In this document: positions 36,859 to 50,014 of the stretch, one piece after another
How the letters are laid out: every line of letters begins with the position of its first letter
Numbering within the stretch: the stretch's first letter is position 1
NCBI GenBank assembly: GCA_023150835.1
Contig: JAKLKB010000058.1
Span: 1-57,205, forward strand
Direction: 5' to 3'
Length of the DNA stretch: 57,205 nt
Origin: Myxococcota bacterium
GTDB taxonomy: Bacteria; Myxococcota_C; UBA6777
Program-made: the position numbers and the translations under genes
Notes under the pieces: generated by a model
Told to the model about the DNA's origin: nothing
The model's input: only the letters and a program-made list of their open reading frames with translations
Databases searched by the model: none

Positions 36859-37277
36859 AGTTGAATATTCAGGCACGAGGAATGGCACTGACAGATGCGA
36901 TGCGTGGTCACGTGGAAGACAAACTCGGTAAACTGGACCGAATCCTCCCGGGCGAGATCGAAGCCCATGTGATCCTTCAATATGAATCCGCTCGAAACGG
37001 AGCCACGCACCAAGCCGAAGTGAGCTTCCGTGTCTGGGATAATGACATCGTCTCCAAAACAGAAGGCGAAGACCTGTACAAGGCCATTACGGAAGTTTCG
37101 GAACAAGTGACCAAACAATTGCGGCGTTTGAAAGAAAAGCGGGTGGGAAATCGCAAGGGTGGCGCGACGGTGCGCACGATGGACAACCCCGAAGGAACCC
37201 CCGCATCGACCGAAGAATCCATGGAAGACTTGGATGCTTTTGAAGAAGAGGCCGTCGAAGCCACTCCCAAAAAATAA
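36855..37277 (+). CDS. hpf: Ribosome hibernation promoting factor, short HPF type
   Basis: 140 residues. It starts MKLNIQARGMALTDAMRGHV and contains the HPF/YfiA fold (HVILQYESARNGATHQAEV, TEGEDLYKAITEVSEQVTKQL). A Glu-rich tail replaces the long C-terminal dimerisation domain, so it is the short type. It inactivates 70S ribosomes during slow growth. The ATG at 36855 ends the second copy of an 89-bp tandem duplication and has only a weak GAAGAAACG leader, so an insertion event may have changed its translation signal. The prkA-yeaH-spoVR genes follow. Confidence 0.9.
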   Translation: MKLNIQARGMALTDAMRGHVEDKLGKLDRILPGEIEAHVILQYESARNGATHQAEVSFRVWDNDIVSKTEGEDLYKAITEVSEQVTKQLRRLKEKRVGNRKGGATVRTMDNPEGTPASTEESMEDLDAFEEEAVEATPKK

Positions 37278-37517
37278 CCCAAACCGCACACAGACCCCGC
37301 ATCGACAAGAATCCAAAAAAGAGGAGCGACGCGATCGGTCGAGGGTGGCGGGTGTTTTCCCTTCCCTCGCATTTGATGCGTCCGCTGTTGCCGATACGGC
37401 GGTGATTGGGTGGCGGGTGTTCTCCCTCACCCCGCCCCCTTGTCACGGACCCCTTGTCGCTCCTGAACACGCCCTCGATTGATGTGCCGAAACCGAAAGC
37501 AAGGAGGCAAAGACTCG
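37278..37517. promoter_or_regulatory. hpf-prkA spacer
   Basis: 240 bp with no gene. It contains two copies of GGGTGGCGGGTGTT (about 37345 and 37410) followed by YTCCCT. A strong ribosome binding site, AAGGAGG (37501-37507), serves prkA. The promoter of prkA is probably here, but no clear boxes were identified. Confidence 0.4.
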
Positions 37518-40691
<3,174 letters not shown>

Positions 40692-40767
40692 GCCGTTTTT
40701 GGCAGACACGGTCCCTTCGGTCGTTGCGCGCTTGCGTCGCTCTGGTGGTTGTTGGGGACAGAGGTAG

Positions 40768-40805
40768 ACGCGCCCCCTCCAACGAGTGGTTGGGGGGTGG
40801 CGCGC
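40768..40805 (+). promoter_or_regulatory. Stem-loop between prkA and yeaH
   Basis: An imperfect hairpin, GCGCCCCCTCCAAC / GTTGGGGGGTGGCGC, around a GAGTG loop lies in the 187-bp spacer. No T-run follows, so it is more likely an RNA-processing or stability element than a terminator. Confidence 0.4.
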
Positions 40806-40878
40806 TTCTGCTTTGGGGGGTTCGCAACAACTGCTCCGAAGACAGCGCGTGATCAAGTCCAAGGGACGCAAGTGGGAG

Positions 40879-41994
40879 ATGTTTGTGAAGATCAAACAAG
40901 ACCAGAGTCGATTTCGCCAGATCGTGCGCGGCCAGATCAAAAAGAACTTGAGGAAGTTTATCAGCAAAGGAGAGCTGATCGGTCGCCAAGGCAAAGAAAC
41001 CATCGCGATCCCCTTGCCGCAGATCGATATCCCGCGTTTTCGCTACGGTACGCGCAACGCAGGAGGCGTCGGCCAAGGCGAAGGAGAGGTCGGTGATCCA
41101 GTACAACAAGGCGGAGATCCCAACCAGCCCGGCCAAGGCAAGAAAGCAGGCGAGATGCCGGGAGAACACGCGATCGAAGCCGATATCAATCTCGATGAGC
41201 TTGCGGAGATATTGGGCGAAGAACTTGAGCTTCCGCGCATCCAACCACGTGGCGAAAAGCAGATCGCGACGGAACGCGACAAGTACTCGGGGATTCGGCG
41301 CGTCGGGCCGGAGTCGTTGCGCCACTTTAAGCGCACGTATCGCGAAGCCCTCAAGCGCCAGATCGCTTCGGGGACCTATGTACACAACAACCCGATTATC
41401 GTGCCGATCCGCGAGGACAAGCGCTTTCGCTCGTGGAAGACCACCAAGATCCCCCAATCCAACGCGGTGATCATCTACATGATGGACGTTAGCGGTTCGA
41501 TGGGCGACGAACAAAAAGAGATCGTACGCATCGAGTCTTTTTGGATCGACACATGGCTACGTTCGCAATACAAAGGCTTGCAAAGCCGCTACATCATCCA
41601 CGATGCCACCGCCCGCGAAGTCGATGCCCATACCTTCTTTCACACCCGTGAGTCGGGCGGGACGATGATCTCTTCGGCGTACCGCCTTGCGCAGCGGATC
41701 ATCGAAGAAGAATATCCCAAGGATCAATGGAATATCTATCCATTCCATTTTTCCGATGGCGACAACTGGTCACAAGACGATACCGCTCGTTGTATGCAGA
41801 TCTTGCGGGAGTATATGTTTCCGACGTGCAACGTCTTTTGTTATGGACAAGTCGAAAGCCCCTATGGATCGGGGCAGTTTATGAAAGATCTGGAGCACGA
41901 ATTCCCCGACGACGAGCGGATCATCTTGTCCGAGATCCGCGACAAGGACGGGATCGTCGCCTCGATCAAGGAGTTCCTTGGAAAAGGACGCTGA
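40879..41994 (+). CDS. yeaH: YeaH-like DUF444 protein
   Basis: 371 residues of the DUF444 family, which is encoded with prkA and spoVR in many bacteria. Recognisable parts are [40 protein letters not shown] (in part), a VWA/MIDAS-like [33 protein letters not shown] and [13 protein letters not shown]. The linker [18 protein letters not shown] is Gly/Gln-rich. It has no intein, unlike both neighbours. Start at 40879 fits the family; GGGAG abuts the ATG and a possible AAGGGA lies 12 nt upstream. E. coli YeaH is somewhat longer (about 427). Confidence 0.9.
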   Translation: MFVKIKQDQSRFRQIVRGQIKKNLRKFISKGELIGRQGKETIAIPLPQIDIPRFRYGTRNAGGVGQGEGEVGDPVQQGGDPNQPGQGKKAGEMPGEHAIEADINLDELAEILGEELELPRIQPRGEKQIATERDKYSGIRRVGPESLRHFKRTYREALKRQIASGTYVHNNPIIVPIREDKRFRSWKTTKIPQSNAVIIYMMDVSGSMGDEQKEIVRIESFWIDTWLRSQYKGLQSRYIIHDATAREVDAHTFFHTRESGGTMISSAYRLAQRIIEEEYPKDQWNIYPFHFSDGDNWSQDDTARCMQILREYMFPTCNVFCYGQVESPYGSGQFMKDLEHEFPDDERIILSEIRDKDGIVASIKEFLGKGR

Positions 41995-42168
41995 CGTGTG
42001 CCACCCGATCGGACCGGGCCGTCTACCGAGAACGTGTGGTGGGTGGCTTGACAGTGACCTCTCACAGCGCGATCAGAGGGGCGAATTGACGATGACCCCT
42101 TGCAGCGTAAGCAGACAGCATCGCCAACCGAGAACCCCGAGAACCCCGAGGATGCGGAGATTTTTTTG

Positions 42169-44472
42169 ATGAAGATAGGCCGGATCTTACCGCCCGAGAT
42201 GGCGGCACTCCAAGAGGAGATCGAAGGATACGCCCGAGGTTACGGGCTGGACTTCTTTCCGCAGATCTTTGAAGTCCTTGATTACGATCAGATCAACCAA
42301 GTCGCGGCGTATGGTGGGTTTCCGATTCGTTATCCGCACTGGCGCTTTGGGATGGATTACGAACGTCTCTCGAAAGGCTACGAATACGGGTTGCAAAAGA
42401 TCTATGAGATGGTGATCAACAACAACCCTTGTTATGCCTATCTGCTCGAATCCAACTCGTATGTCGATCAAAAGATCGTGATGGCGCATGTGTACGCACA
42501 CAACGACTTTTTCAAAAACAACGAGTACTTCAAACACACCAACCGCCGTATGATCGACGAGATGGCGAACCACGCGATCCGTGTTCGGCGCTATATGGAT
42601 CGCTATGGCATCGAAGAAGTCGAGACGTTCATCGATATATGTCTGTCACTCGACAACTTGATCGACTATTATTCCCCATACTTCGAGGATATGAAACTCG
42701 AAGACGACGAAGATGAACCTTTTCAAGCGCAAGAGACGCCGAAGTTTCGGGTTGAAAAAGAGTATATGCAAGACTACATCAACCCCGAATGGTTTTTGGA
42801 AGAGCAACGGCGCAAGATGCAAAAAGAAAAAGAGGCGCGCCGTCGTTTTCCGCGTCGTGCGGTCAAAGACGTGCTGTGGTTTTTGCGCAATTATGCTCCG
42901 TTGACCAACTGGCAACGCGATGTTTTGGGGATGATCCGCGAAGAAGCGTATTATTTTGCACCGCAAGGGCAGACCAAGATCCTCAACGAAGGTTGGGCGT
43001 GTTTGCGTGCGGATTCGTTGGTGTATACCGAAAAAGGCTTGATCACGATGGCGGAGATGGTGGAAGGCGCGGCAGGATGGGTGTTTGATGGAGAGACTCC
43101 CCGCAAAGTCTACGATCGAAACGTCTTGAGGCAACACCCCACCGTCGAGGTCCAAACGCGCCGTGGTTTGGTGCTTTGTGGCTCGAACAACCATCGCGTG
43201 CTGTTGGCGGATGGCGAGACATGGAAGCGCTTGGATGCCTTGGTGGTGGGCGACAAAGTCAAGCTCAGCGGTGGGCAGGGGTTCGGGCCACGCGAAGAAC
43301 AAGCGATGGGGACGACAAGCGCACAGGCGTTGATCGAAGGTATCTCGGACTTTGGTTTGTTGCGGACCGTCCCCAAATCGCTGTTGCGTGCGCCGATGGC
43401 GGCTGCTCGGCTGTTTCTGCGCGCCTTGTTCGAGAGCCAAAGCGATGTCGGGCCACAAGGGATCCGTTTGCGCGCTTCAAGCGAGCGCTTGGCACAACAA
43501 GTACAGCTTTTGTTGATGAATGATTCGATCTTGAGTTCTCGCGGTATCCTCGATGGTAGCGCCACGTTGACGATATCGGGTCACTCCGCCAAGCAATTTG
43601 CCGAACGCATCGGCTTTTTGCAGCCACGTCATCGCGCTGCGTTAGAAGCCTATCTGCTGGAGACCTCGTTTACAAACCAAGAAGAATGGGCCGATGAAGT
43701 CGCGGTGATCAAAACAGGGTGCGACGATGTGTACGATATCTCTGTCACACAAACCCATCGCTACGCTGCACAGGGGTTGATCAACCACAACTCGTACTGG
43801 CACTCGACGATCATGACGCAAAAAGCAGCCAAAGACAGCGAGATCGTGGACTTTGCGATCGCTCACTCGGGCGTTGTTGCCACCAGCCGCGAACAATTAA
43901 ACCCCTACAAACTGGGGCTTGAACTGCTGCGCGATATCGAGGACCGTTGGAACAAAGGCCGTTTTGGAAAAGAATACGATCTGTGCGACGATATGCGCAC
44001 ACGCTCTTCATGGGATCGCAAACTCGGCCTCGGACGAGAAAAGATCTTTCAAGTGCGAAAGATCTACAACGACGTCAACTTTATCGACGAGTTTTTGACG
44101 CGAGAATTTTGCGAACAACACAACTTGTTTGGCTTTGATTATAACCGAAGCACCGGGCGTTATGAGATCTCGACCCGTGACTTCAAACAGATCAAAGAAA
44201 AGCTGTTGTTTCAACTCACCAACTTCGGTCAGCCGTTTATCTACATCCTCGATGCCAACTTTGAAAATCGCGCTGAGCTGTTGTTGGGCCACCGCCACGA
44301 AGGTGTCGATCTGCGGTTGGATTATGCCAAGGCTGTGTTGGAAAACATCCACAAGTTATGGAAGCGCCCAACCCACGTTTCGACGCGCATGGACAACAAA
44401 GGACGCTTGTTGTCCTTTGACGGCAAAGAGCATCATGTGCGAGAATTCGAGTATGTTCCTTTTAAGGGTTAA
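42169..44472 (+). CDS. spoVR: SpoVR-family protein interrupted by an intein
   Basis: 767 codons; about 503 remain after removing the intein, as in E. coli YcgB (510). The exteins carry the whole SpoVR sequence: IEGYARGYGLDFFPQIFEV, NQVAAYGGFPIRYPHWRFGM, NTYVMAHVYGH-type VDQKIVMAHVYAHNDFF, AYYFAPQGQTKILNEGWA, then after the intein SYWHSTIMTQKA and LGLGREKIFQVRKIYNDV. The intein splits NEGWA/SYWHS, the family's most conserved motif. SpoVR acts with PrkA and YeaH; its biochemical role is unsettled. The ATG at 42169 has GGAG 10 nt upstream; a longer in-frame start at 42100 is less likely. Confidence 0.92.
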   Translation: MKIGRILPPEMAALQEEIEGYARGYGLDFFPQIFEVLDYDQINQVAAYGGFPIRYPHWRFGMDYERLSKGYEYGLQKIYEMVINNNPCYAYLLESNSYVDQKIVMAHVYAHNDFFKNNEYFKHTNRRMIDEMANHAIRVRRYMDRYGIEEVETFIDICLSLDNLIDYYSPYFEDMKLEDDEDEPFQAQETPKFRVEKEYMQDYINPEWFLEEQRRKMQKEKEARRRFPRRAVKDVLWFLRNYAPLTNWQRDVLGMIREEAYYFAPQGQTKILNEGWACLRADSLVYTEKGLITMAEMVEGAAGWVFDGETPRKVYDRNVLRQHPTVEVQTRRGLVLCGSNNHRVLLADGETWKRLDALVVGDKVKLSGGQGFGPREEQAMGTTSAQALIEGISDFGLLRTVPKSLLRAPMAAARLFLRALFESQSDVGPQGIRLRASSERLAQQVQLLLMNDSILSSRGILDGSATLTISGHSAKQFAERIGFLQPRHRAALEAYLLETSFTNQEEWADEVAVIKTGCDDVYDISVTQTHRYAAQGLINHNSYWHSTIMTQKAAKDSEIVDFAIAHSGVVATSREQLNPYKLGLELLRDIEDRWNKGRFGKEYDLCDDMRTRSSWDRKLGLGREKIFQVRKIYNDVNFIDEFLTREFCEQHNLFGFDYNRSTGRYEISTRDFKQIKEKLLFQLTNFGQPFIYILDANFENRAELLLGHRHEGVDLRLDYAKAVLENIHKLWKRPTHVSTRMDNKGRLLSFDGKEHHVREFEYVPFKG
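43000..43791 (+). other. Intein in SpoVR, 264 aa, Cys1 type with half of a LAGLIDADG endonuclease
   Basis: Lies in frame inside spoVR (residues 278-541). Block A is CLRADSLVYTEKGLITMAEM-like with Cys1. Block B is CGSNNHRVLL with its His. Block F is VYDISVTQTHRYAAQGLINHN, followed by Ser+1 (SYWHS). The middle retains only one recognisable endonuclease motif, AARLFLRALFESQSDVG, the second LAGLIDADG block with the usual Asp pair changed to ESQ, followed by the matching LRASSERLAQQVQLLLM. The first motif is missing. All splicing residues are present, so it is predicted to splice but to be unable to home. Confidence 0.93.
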
Positions 44473-44496
44473 AAGCACGTCGCTTTTCGAGGACCG

Positions 44497-44517
44497 AAAG
44501 GCGCGTTGCCTTTTTTT
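44497..44517 (+). terminator. Possible intrinsic terminator after spoVR
   Basis: A short stem AAAGGC / GCCTTT with loop GCGTT is followed by four further T. It lies 25 nt after the spoVR stop and within the leader of the next gene. The stem is short, so strength is doubtful. Confidence 0.4.
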
Positions 44518-44589
44518 GCACGAAGGCTTGGAGCGATCGCGGTCTTGGGTCCGCAGGCAGTTCACAAGCCATCACACGGAGACACGCCG

Positions 44590-45996
44590 TTGAGCGAGCA
44601 CGACAAAGGCTATCAACAGCCGCCCCCCCCTCCCCCCGGCGCACCCGTCACACAGGCGATGCGGGTCGAAGATCTTTCGGAGATCTACACCTTCAACAAA
44701 TATCGCCTGCACGTTCTCGAAGGCCCCGACAAAGGCAAAGAAGTGATCGCCGAACGCCGCGTGATCACCATCGGCAGCGCGCATGATGGCGATCTGGTTT
44801 TGGATGACGCGACCGTGTCGCGCCGTCATTGCCGCATCGTCTTTGATGGAGGAAGCTACATCCTTGAAGACTTTGGCAGCAAAAACGGCACCTACCTCGA
44901 ATCTTATCGGATCAAGGCGGCTTTTTTGCGACCGGGTGTGCGGATCGGCTTGGGAAGTACAACGATCTTGTTTGATTTGATCGTCGGCGAACAAGTCAAT
45001 GTCTACCTCAGCCGAGGCGACCGCTTCGGCGAGTTGTACGGTCGCAGCTTGGAGATGAAAGAAGTTTTTGGGGTGCTGCAACGTGTCGCCCCCACCGATG
45101 CAACGGTGTTGATCACAGGCGAAAGCGGCACAGGAAAAGAATTGGCCGCTCGTGCGGTACATGATCATAGCCCACGTGCCAATAAACCATTTTTGGTGTT
45201 CGATTGTTCGGCTGTTCCGCGTGAATTGATCGAAAGCGAGTTGTTTGGGCATGTCAAAGGGGCCTTTACAGGGGCCGTTCAAAGTCGGCCCGGGGCATTT
45301 GTCGCTGCCAACGGTGGCACCTTGTTTCTTGATGAACTCGGTGAACTTCCGTTGGATCTGCAACCCAAGCTGCTGCGGGTGTTGGAAACACGCGAAGTCA
45401 AACCTCTCGGAAGCAACGACACCACGCACATCGATGTCCGAATTGTCGCAGCCACCAACCGTCCTCTCGAACAGATGGTCCAAGATGGAAACTTTCGCCA
45501 AGACTTGTATTATCGGCTCGCTGTGATCCAAGTCCCCTTGCCACCGCTTCGTCATCGTCCCGAAGATATCCCGTTTTTGGTCGACCTGTTTTTGCGAAAG
45601 CAAGGCAAAGAAGGCCCGGGGTATGTGGTCTCCCACGAAACGATGGAAAAATTGAAGAACTATCCTTGGCCGGGCAACGTACGCGAACTCAAGAATTATG
45701 TCGAACGTGCGATGATCTTGTCGACAGGCCGTGAGATCGACGCTTCTTTGTTGCCTACAGGCCCGGGCGGTTTGTTGGCCTCGCAAAAACCTACCGCGAC
45801 ATCAGAACATGTCATCGATCTGGATGTACCCTTCAAGTTCGCCAAGGAACAGCTTGTGGATCGCTTTGAACGAGACTACCTCATGGCGGCTTTGCAAGAG
45901 GATGGATGGAATATCACACAAGCCGCACAGCGCATCGGTATCCATCGCAAATCGTTAGAATACCTGATGAAGAAGCACAACATCCGAAAGCCATAA
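44590..45996 (+). CDS. FHA-domain sigma-54-dependent transcriptional regulator
   Basis: 468 residues. An FHA phosphothreonine-binding domain (about 24-115: [33 protein letters not shown]) replaces the usual receiver. Then an AAA+ domain has Walker A GESGTGKE, the sigma-54 contact motif [16 protein letters not shown] and the R-finger region. A Fis-type helix-turn-helix closes it ([21 protein letters not shown]). It should activate sigma-54 promoters in response to Ser/Thr phosphorylation, typical of myxobacteria. A TTG start at 44590 is chosen for its CGGAG leader; ATG 44659 is the alternative. No clear sigma-54 promoter was found nearby. Confidence 0.9.
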   Translation: MSEHDKGYQQPPPPPPGAPVTQAMRVEDLSEIYTFNKYRLHVLEGPDKGKEVIAERRVITIGSAHDGDLVLDDATVSRRHCRIVFDGGSYILEDFGSKNGTYLESYRIKAAFLRPGVRIGLGSTTILFDLIVGEQVNVYLSRGDRFGELYGRSLEMKEVFGVLQRVAPTDATVLITGESGTGKELAARAVHDHSPRANKPFLVFDCSAVPRELIESELFGHVKGAFTGAVQSRPGAFVAANGGTLFLDELGELPLDLQPKLLRVLETREVKPLGSNDTTHIDVRIVAATNRPLEQMVQDGNFRQDLYYRLAVIQVPLPPLRHRPEDIPFLVDLFLRKQGKEGPGYVVSHETMEKLKNYPWPGNVRELKNYVERAMILSTGREIDASLLPTGPGGLLASQKPTATSEHVIDLDVPFKFAKEQLVDRFERDYLMAALQEDGWNITQAAQRIGIHRKSLEYLMKKHNIRKP

Positions 45997-46038
45997 GAAG
46001 TACAACATCCGAAAGCCTTGACGTTTGCAGGAGCTCGT

Positions 46039-46620
46039 ATGCGTTCGATCTCGTGGTTGTCTCTGTTTAAGTTCGTCGCGCTTTGCTCGTTTCTGGCCGC
46101 TGGCGGGCTGTTTGCACACTCTTGTACGCTGACCTCTCGGGCCTGCCGAGACAATGTGGTCTGCATGATCCGTGAACTCGGCGAAAAACTCAGCGACGCA
46201 AGCGATGCTGTCACACAAGTGACGGTCTACGGCTATAAGTGCGTGGATCTGCTGTGCAAAAGTAGCTGCGTAAGCGATGTGGATTGTGACGCCGAGCAAG
46301 GCTACAAGTGCGACACCACCACCAACAAAAGCGGTCTGTGTCGCTGCGATGTCAGCGATCTCAAAAAGCCTTGCCATTCACAATGCTTTACCGCAGAAGA
46401 ATGCCATGCGCGGGTCGATCCAAACACCAAGAAGCCCTTGTATCCGAAAGAAGCGGGGTGGACTTGTCAAACCAATGCCACCAATCCCAACGTCCCGGGC
46501 TTATGTATCAACGCCAATGAGCCTGTCGCTGAAGCCACCGTAGAAGCAGCACCATCGGAAACAATCGAAGAAGCAGGTTCCTCCGAAGAACCTCAAACCG
46601 AAGCAAGCCAAGACGACTGA
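46039..46620 (+). CDS. Small exported Cys-rich protein, probable lipoprotein
   Basis: 193 residues. The N-terminal hydrophobic segment (about 8-29, FKFVALCSFLAAGGLFAHSC) ends at a Cys that is not a canonical lipobox but could be the lipidated or first mature residue. The rest has paired-Cys motifs as in the other repeat proteins here (SDVDCDAEQGYKCD, CFTAEECHARV) and an acidic Glu/Pro-rich tail. AGGAG lies 6 nt before the ATG. It follows the FHA regulator closely, so co-transcription is possible. Function unknown. Confidence 0.72.
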   Translation: MRSISWLSLFKFVALCSFLAAGGLFAHSCTLTSRACRDNVVCMIRELGEKLSDASDAVTQVTVYGYKCVDLLCKSSCVSDVDCDAEQGYKCDTTTNKSGLCRCDVSDLKKPCHSQCFTAEECHARVDPNTKKPLYPKEAGWTCQTNATNPNVPGLCINANEPVAEATVEAAPSETIEEAGSSEEPQTEASQDD

Positions 46621-46728
46621 TCCTTTTCGATGCCCCGCCCCTGCGCTCCTTTCGCATCCTGTGCTACTGCTTTCTACCCACTCACCTGTTTTGCTTCTCA
46701 CAACCAAAAAACCGATGTATAGGCGAAC

Positions 46729-48501
46729 ATGAAAGAGATTCAAGGCAACACGACGGGTCTAAAACCCAGTCAGCGAAAGCGTTTGGAAACGTTGTTTCGC
46801 CGAAAACTCCCGAGCCAGACGATGGCTCCCACACATTTTTTGCGTGCGTTGACCGAGGTTTCCCGCGAGATCGAGCGTCAAATCGGAGTGCTGGTGGATC
46901 GCAAAGGTCAGATCGAGATGGTGATCGTGGGAGACGCCAACAAGATCTTTATCCCGACGCTTGAGCGCCAACGCGAAGGGACGGGGCGTTTTCGTGGTCT
47001 TCGTTTGATCCACACGCACCTTTACAACGAACCCCTCTCCAAAGACGACCTCAACGACCTCACCGTCTTGCGGCTTGATCTGATCATGGCCGTTGGTGCG
47101 GGGGAAGACGGTTTACCCCAAGACGTCTTTTACGCCCACCTCTTGCCCGAAAACCAAGAAAGCAAGTTGTGGCGCGTCGAAGGGCCTGTGTCGGCGTTCT
47201 CTTTGGAAGAGATCGACTTTGTCGAATGGATTCGTTCGTTGGAAGAGGAGTTTGCGCGTGTGGCGAGTGTGGCGAGCGAGGTGCGTGTTGGAAACCGCGC
47301 TTTGTTGGTGGGAGTGTATCCACCCGCCCAACAAGACGTTGATGCGCGCATGGATGAGCTTCACGAACTGGCCCGATCTGCGGGGTTGTATGTGATGACG
47401 CGAGTCATCCAACGCCGCGATGAACCCGATCCGCGCTATCTTTTGGGACAAGGTAAAGTCGAAGCTGTGATCTTGCGCTCGATGCAGCTTGGGGCGGATC
47501 TGTTGGTTTTTGACAGCGATCTCACACCCACACAATCACGCAATATCGGCGAGATGACCGACCTCAAGATCCTTGATCGAACACAGCTGATCTTGGATAT
47601 CTTTGCACAACACGCCCATTCACGCGATGGAAAGATCCAAGTCGAACTCGCACAGCTCAAGTATCTGTTGCCTCGCCTCAACCGAATGAATACGGCGATG
47701 AGCCGCTTGACGGGTGGCATCGGAGGACGTGGACCCGGCGAGACCAAACTGGAGATCAATCGCCGCCGTGCCCGCGAACGCATCAGCCGCTTGGAAACCT
47801 TGTTGTCTCAAGTCGCCCAACGACGCCAGCTTCGGCGCAGTCGGCGTTTGCGCAGCCAAGTCCCGATCGTTTCGGTGGTGGGGTACACCAACGCTGGAAA
47901 GTCCACGCTCGTCAATACCCTGACGCACAGCGATGTCTACGTCGAAGATAAGCTGTTCTCGACGCTTGATCCCGTCAGTCGCCGTCTGCGCTTGGCCCAG
48001 AATCACGAACGCGAACTGATCTTGACCGACACCGTCGGATTTATCCGTGATCTTCCAGAAGAACTGGTGGCAGCTTTCCACGCAACACTCGAAGAGTCCG
48101 CCGATGCAGACTTGTTGCTGCACGTTGTGGATGCTCATGACCCCGCTGTCGACGAGCATATCCATGCTGTTGAGCGCATCCTCGAACAATTGGAACTTCA
48201 CGAGATCCCGCGACTTTGTTTGCTCAACAAAGTCGACTTGATCAGCGATCCTGCTGAAATCGAGCGATTGTGTCGCCTCTATGATGCACTGCCTATCTGC
48301 GCTCAAGATCCCCATGCTCTCCTCCCGCTGCTCGCCACGTTAGAGTTACAAATTTGGCAAGCCTCGCAAGGAGAACCTCCTCCCATCCAACCCTTTTTGT
48401 TTCCTGTGACAATCACGCCTTCTTCCACAGAAGAGGAAGTTCTCGATCCCGATCAATCCGCCGCCAACGAAGACGAGCGCCCCTTCTCCTCGCACGATTA
48501 A
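46729..48501 (+). CDS. hflX: HflX-type ribosome-associated GTPase
   Basis: 590 residues, longer than E. coli HflX (426) through an N-terminal region of about 160. The HflX domain has LLVGVYPP, then DARMDELHELARSAG, YLLGQGKVE, QHAHSRDGKIQVELAQL, and the Gly-rich GGIGGRGPGETKLE. The G domain shows VGYTNAGKST (G1), DTVGFIRDLP (G3), and LNKVD (G4). HflX splits stalled or hibernating ribosomes under stress, which fits with the hpf gene in the same block. The ATG at 46729 has AGGCGAAC upstream. Confidence 0.95.
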   Translation: MKEIQGNTTGLKPSQRKRLETLFRRKLPSQTMAPTHFLRALTEVSREIERQIGVLVDRKGQIEMVIVGDANKIFIPTLERQREGTGRFRGLRLIHTHLYNEPLSKDDLNDLTVLRLDLIMAVGAGEDGLPQDVFYAHLLPENQESKLWRVEGPVSAFSLEEIDFVEWIRSLEEEFARVASVASEVRVGNRALLVGVYPPAQQDVDARMDELHELARSAGLYVMTRVIQRRDEPDPRYLLGQGKVEAVILRSMQLGADLLVFDSDLTPTQSRNIGEMTDLKILDRTQLILDIFAQHAHSRDGKIQVELAQLKYLLPRLNRMNTAMSRLTGGIGGRGPGETKLEINRRRARERISRLETLLSQVAQRRQLRRSRRLRSQVPIVSVVGYTNAGKSTLVNTLTHSDVYVEDKLFSTLDPVSRRLRLAQNHERELILTDTVGFIRDLPEELVAAFHATLEESADADLLLHVVDAHDPAVDEHIHAVERILEQLELHEIPRLCLLNKVDLISDPAEIERLCRLYDALPICAQDPHALLPLLATLELQIWQASQGEPPPIQPFLFPVTITPSSTEEEVLDPDQSAANEDERPFSSHD

Positions 48502-48511
48502 AGCCGCCAAC

Positions 48512-48540
48512 TTGACTTTTTGTCGCGTGTTTCTTTATTG
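48512..48540 (+). promoter_or_regulatory. Possible sigma-70 promoter upstream of the LysM gene
   Basis: TTGACT at 48512-48517 and TTTATT at 48534-48539 are 16 bp apart, about 50 bp before the ATG of the LysM protein. The match is moderate and the spacing is short by one. Confidence 0.3.
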
Positions 48541-48591
48541 TGGCGAGGTAGACTAAGCCAAGCAAGGGCTTCTTCCTGTGGAGTATTCACT

Positions 48592-49788
48592 ATGCGTCGA
48601 TTCGGTCTTGTTTTCTTTATGCTTTGTTGTGCTGTAGCTCCCCTTTTCCCTGTGTTTGCGCAAAATAACCCCCCGCCACCCCCTCCCGGTGCAGGAGCGG
48701 ATACGGATGCGGCAGACAAAAAAGAAGATGCGAAACCCAAACAAGACGGTGGTTCGGGATCCTCGGGCGATAGCCTCACAGTTGACCCCCGCGCCACATG
48801 GAGCAATGCTCCCCGTTCTTATATCGTCCAGCCCGGAGATACCTTGTGGGAGATCTCGCGGCGCTTTCTTGGGAGTCCTTGGTTTTGGCCGAAGCTGTGG
48901 TCCAAAAACCCACAGATCCAAAACCCGCACTGGATCTTCCCGGGAAACCGCGTGAGCTTTGGTGAGGGAGCCGCAGAACCCACCCAACCCGAACAAAAAG
49001 ACAAAGATATGGCCGATATCTCCCGCGCCTCCGACAAAGACAAACTGGGCAGCGGCGATGTCTCTTTTTCGGGGGATGCTTTGGCCGTCGGCGATATCGG
49101 TCTCCCCGATGTATTGATCGAACGCCGCGAAAGTTTTGTGGACGCCAAAGATCTCCAAGAAAGCGGTGTGCTCCTACGCGGAATCGATGCGCGCTCTTTG
49201 CACGCCGAAGGCGACAAGATCTATATGAGCTTTCGCAATATCAAAAACGTCCGTGCAGGCGAGCGTTACACCATCTACCAAAAGATGAGTTCTGTGCATG
49301 ATCCTGAAAAAGGCGGCCTTGTGGGCTATATGATCCGCATACACGGCACCGTCAAGATCTCCGAACGCAACAAGGAAGAAGCCGCCGGCACCATCACCAA
49401 AGCTTTTTCCGAGATCCAAAAAGGGATGCTCGTCGGCCCGTACATCGATCACCAAATACGCGTCAAGATCCGCCGCAACGAAGCCCTGATCAAAGGGCAT
49501 GTGATCCGTGCCACCAACAACGTCACGTTGATCGGCCAGTTCTTTCAAGCTTTTGTGAATCGTGGCAGTCGACATGGCGTACGCAAAGGCAACACCTTTC
49601 AACTGTTTGCGCGTGGGGGTGGTTTGCGGGATCAGATGTCGATCAGCGCACGCCAGCGCTTTACTCGCCAACCCATCGGAAAAGCCGTCGTGATCGATGT
49701 TCGCAAAGATAGCTCTGTCGCTGCGGTGATCCAAAGCGCCACCGAGATCTATTCGGGCGATGAAGCGGAAACCACCCTGTCCAATTAA
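48592..49788 (+). CDS. Exported LysM-domain protein
   Basis: 398 residues. A signal peptide (MRRFGLVFFMLCCAVAPLFP, cut after VFA) and a Pro/Gly/Asp-rich linker precede one LysM domain (about 75-120: YIVQPGDTLWEISRRFLGSP, then WFWPKLWSKNPQIQNPHWIF). The C-terminal 250 residues have no recognised domain. This type with the WPKLW..NPHWIFPG pattern is common in deltaproteobacteria. It probably binds peptidoglycan in the periplasm. GGAG lies 9 nt before the ATG. The Ser/Thr kinase follows after 226 bp. Confidence 0.85.
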   Translation: MRRFGLVFFMLCCAVAPLFPVFAQNNPPPPPPGAGADTDAADKKEDAKPKQDGGSGSSGDSLTVDPRATWSNAPRSYIVQPGDTLWEISRRFLGSPWFWPKLWSKNPQIQNPHWIFPGNRVSFGEGAAEPTQPEQKDKDMADISRASDKDKLGSGDVSFSGDALAVGDIGLPDVLIERRESFVDAKDLQESGVLLRGIDARSLHAEGDKIYMSFRNIKNVRAGERYTIYQKMSSVHDPEKGGLVGYMIRIHGTVKISERNKEEAAGTITKAFSEIQKGMLVGPYIDHQIRVKIRRNEALIKGHVIRATNNVTLIGQFFQAFVNRGSRHGVRKGNTFQLFARGGGLRDQMSISARQRFTRQPIGKAVVIDVRKDSSVAAVIQSATEIYSGDEAETTLSN

Positions 49789-50014
49789 CCAACCAAGTGG
49801 CTCCTTCGGGCGTGTTCGATAGAACACCTTCTGTCTCTTTCGGTGTGATCGTTTCCTGCCTCTCGTTCCCAGATGCGCCCCCGATGTCTCGCTGCTTTTC
49901 TCCCACCCCCATTTCTTCCGCACAAGCCTTTTTTCTTGCGAGAGCCCTTGCCACATTGAGACGGCTTCTTCGCCTGACGCAGGCTCGTTTTTCCTCAATA
50001 CAAAGGAGGCTTTT
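49789..50014. promoter_or_regulatory. Spacer upstream of the Ser/Thr kinase gene
   Basis: 226 bp with no gene or repeat seen. It ends with AAAGGAGG (50003-50010) serving the GTG start of the kinase. Confidence 0.4.

Noticed and set aside
40799-40815. TGGCGCG..TGC as a sigma-54 promoter before yeaH
   Set aside because: Spacing between the GG and GC elements is off by one and flanking bases match poorly.
44572-45786. Minus-strand open frame opposite the FHA regulator
   Set aside because: The plus strand encodes intact FHA and sigma-54 activator motifs; the minus product has none.
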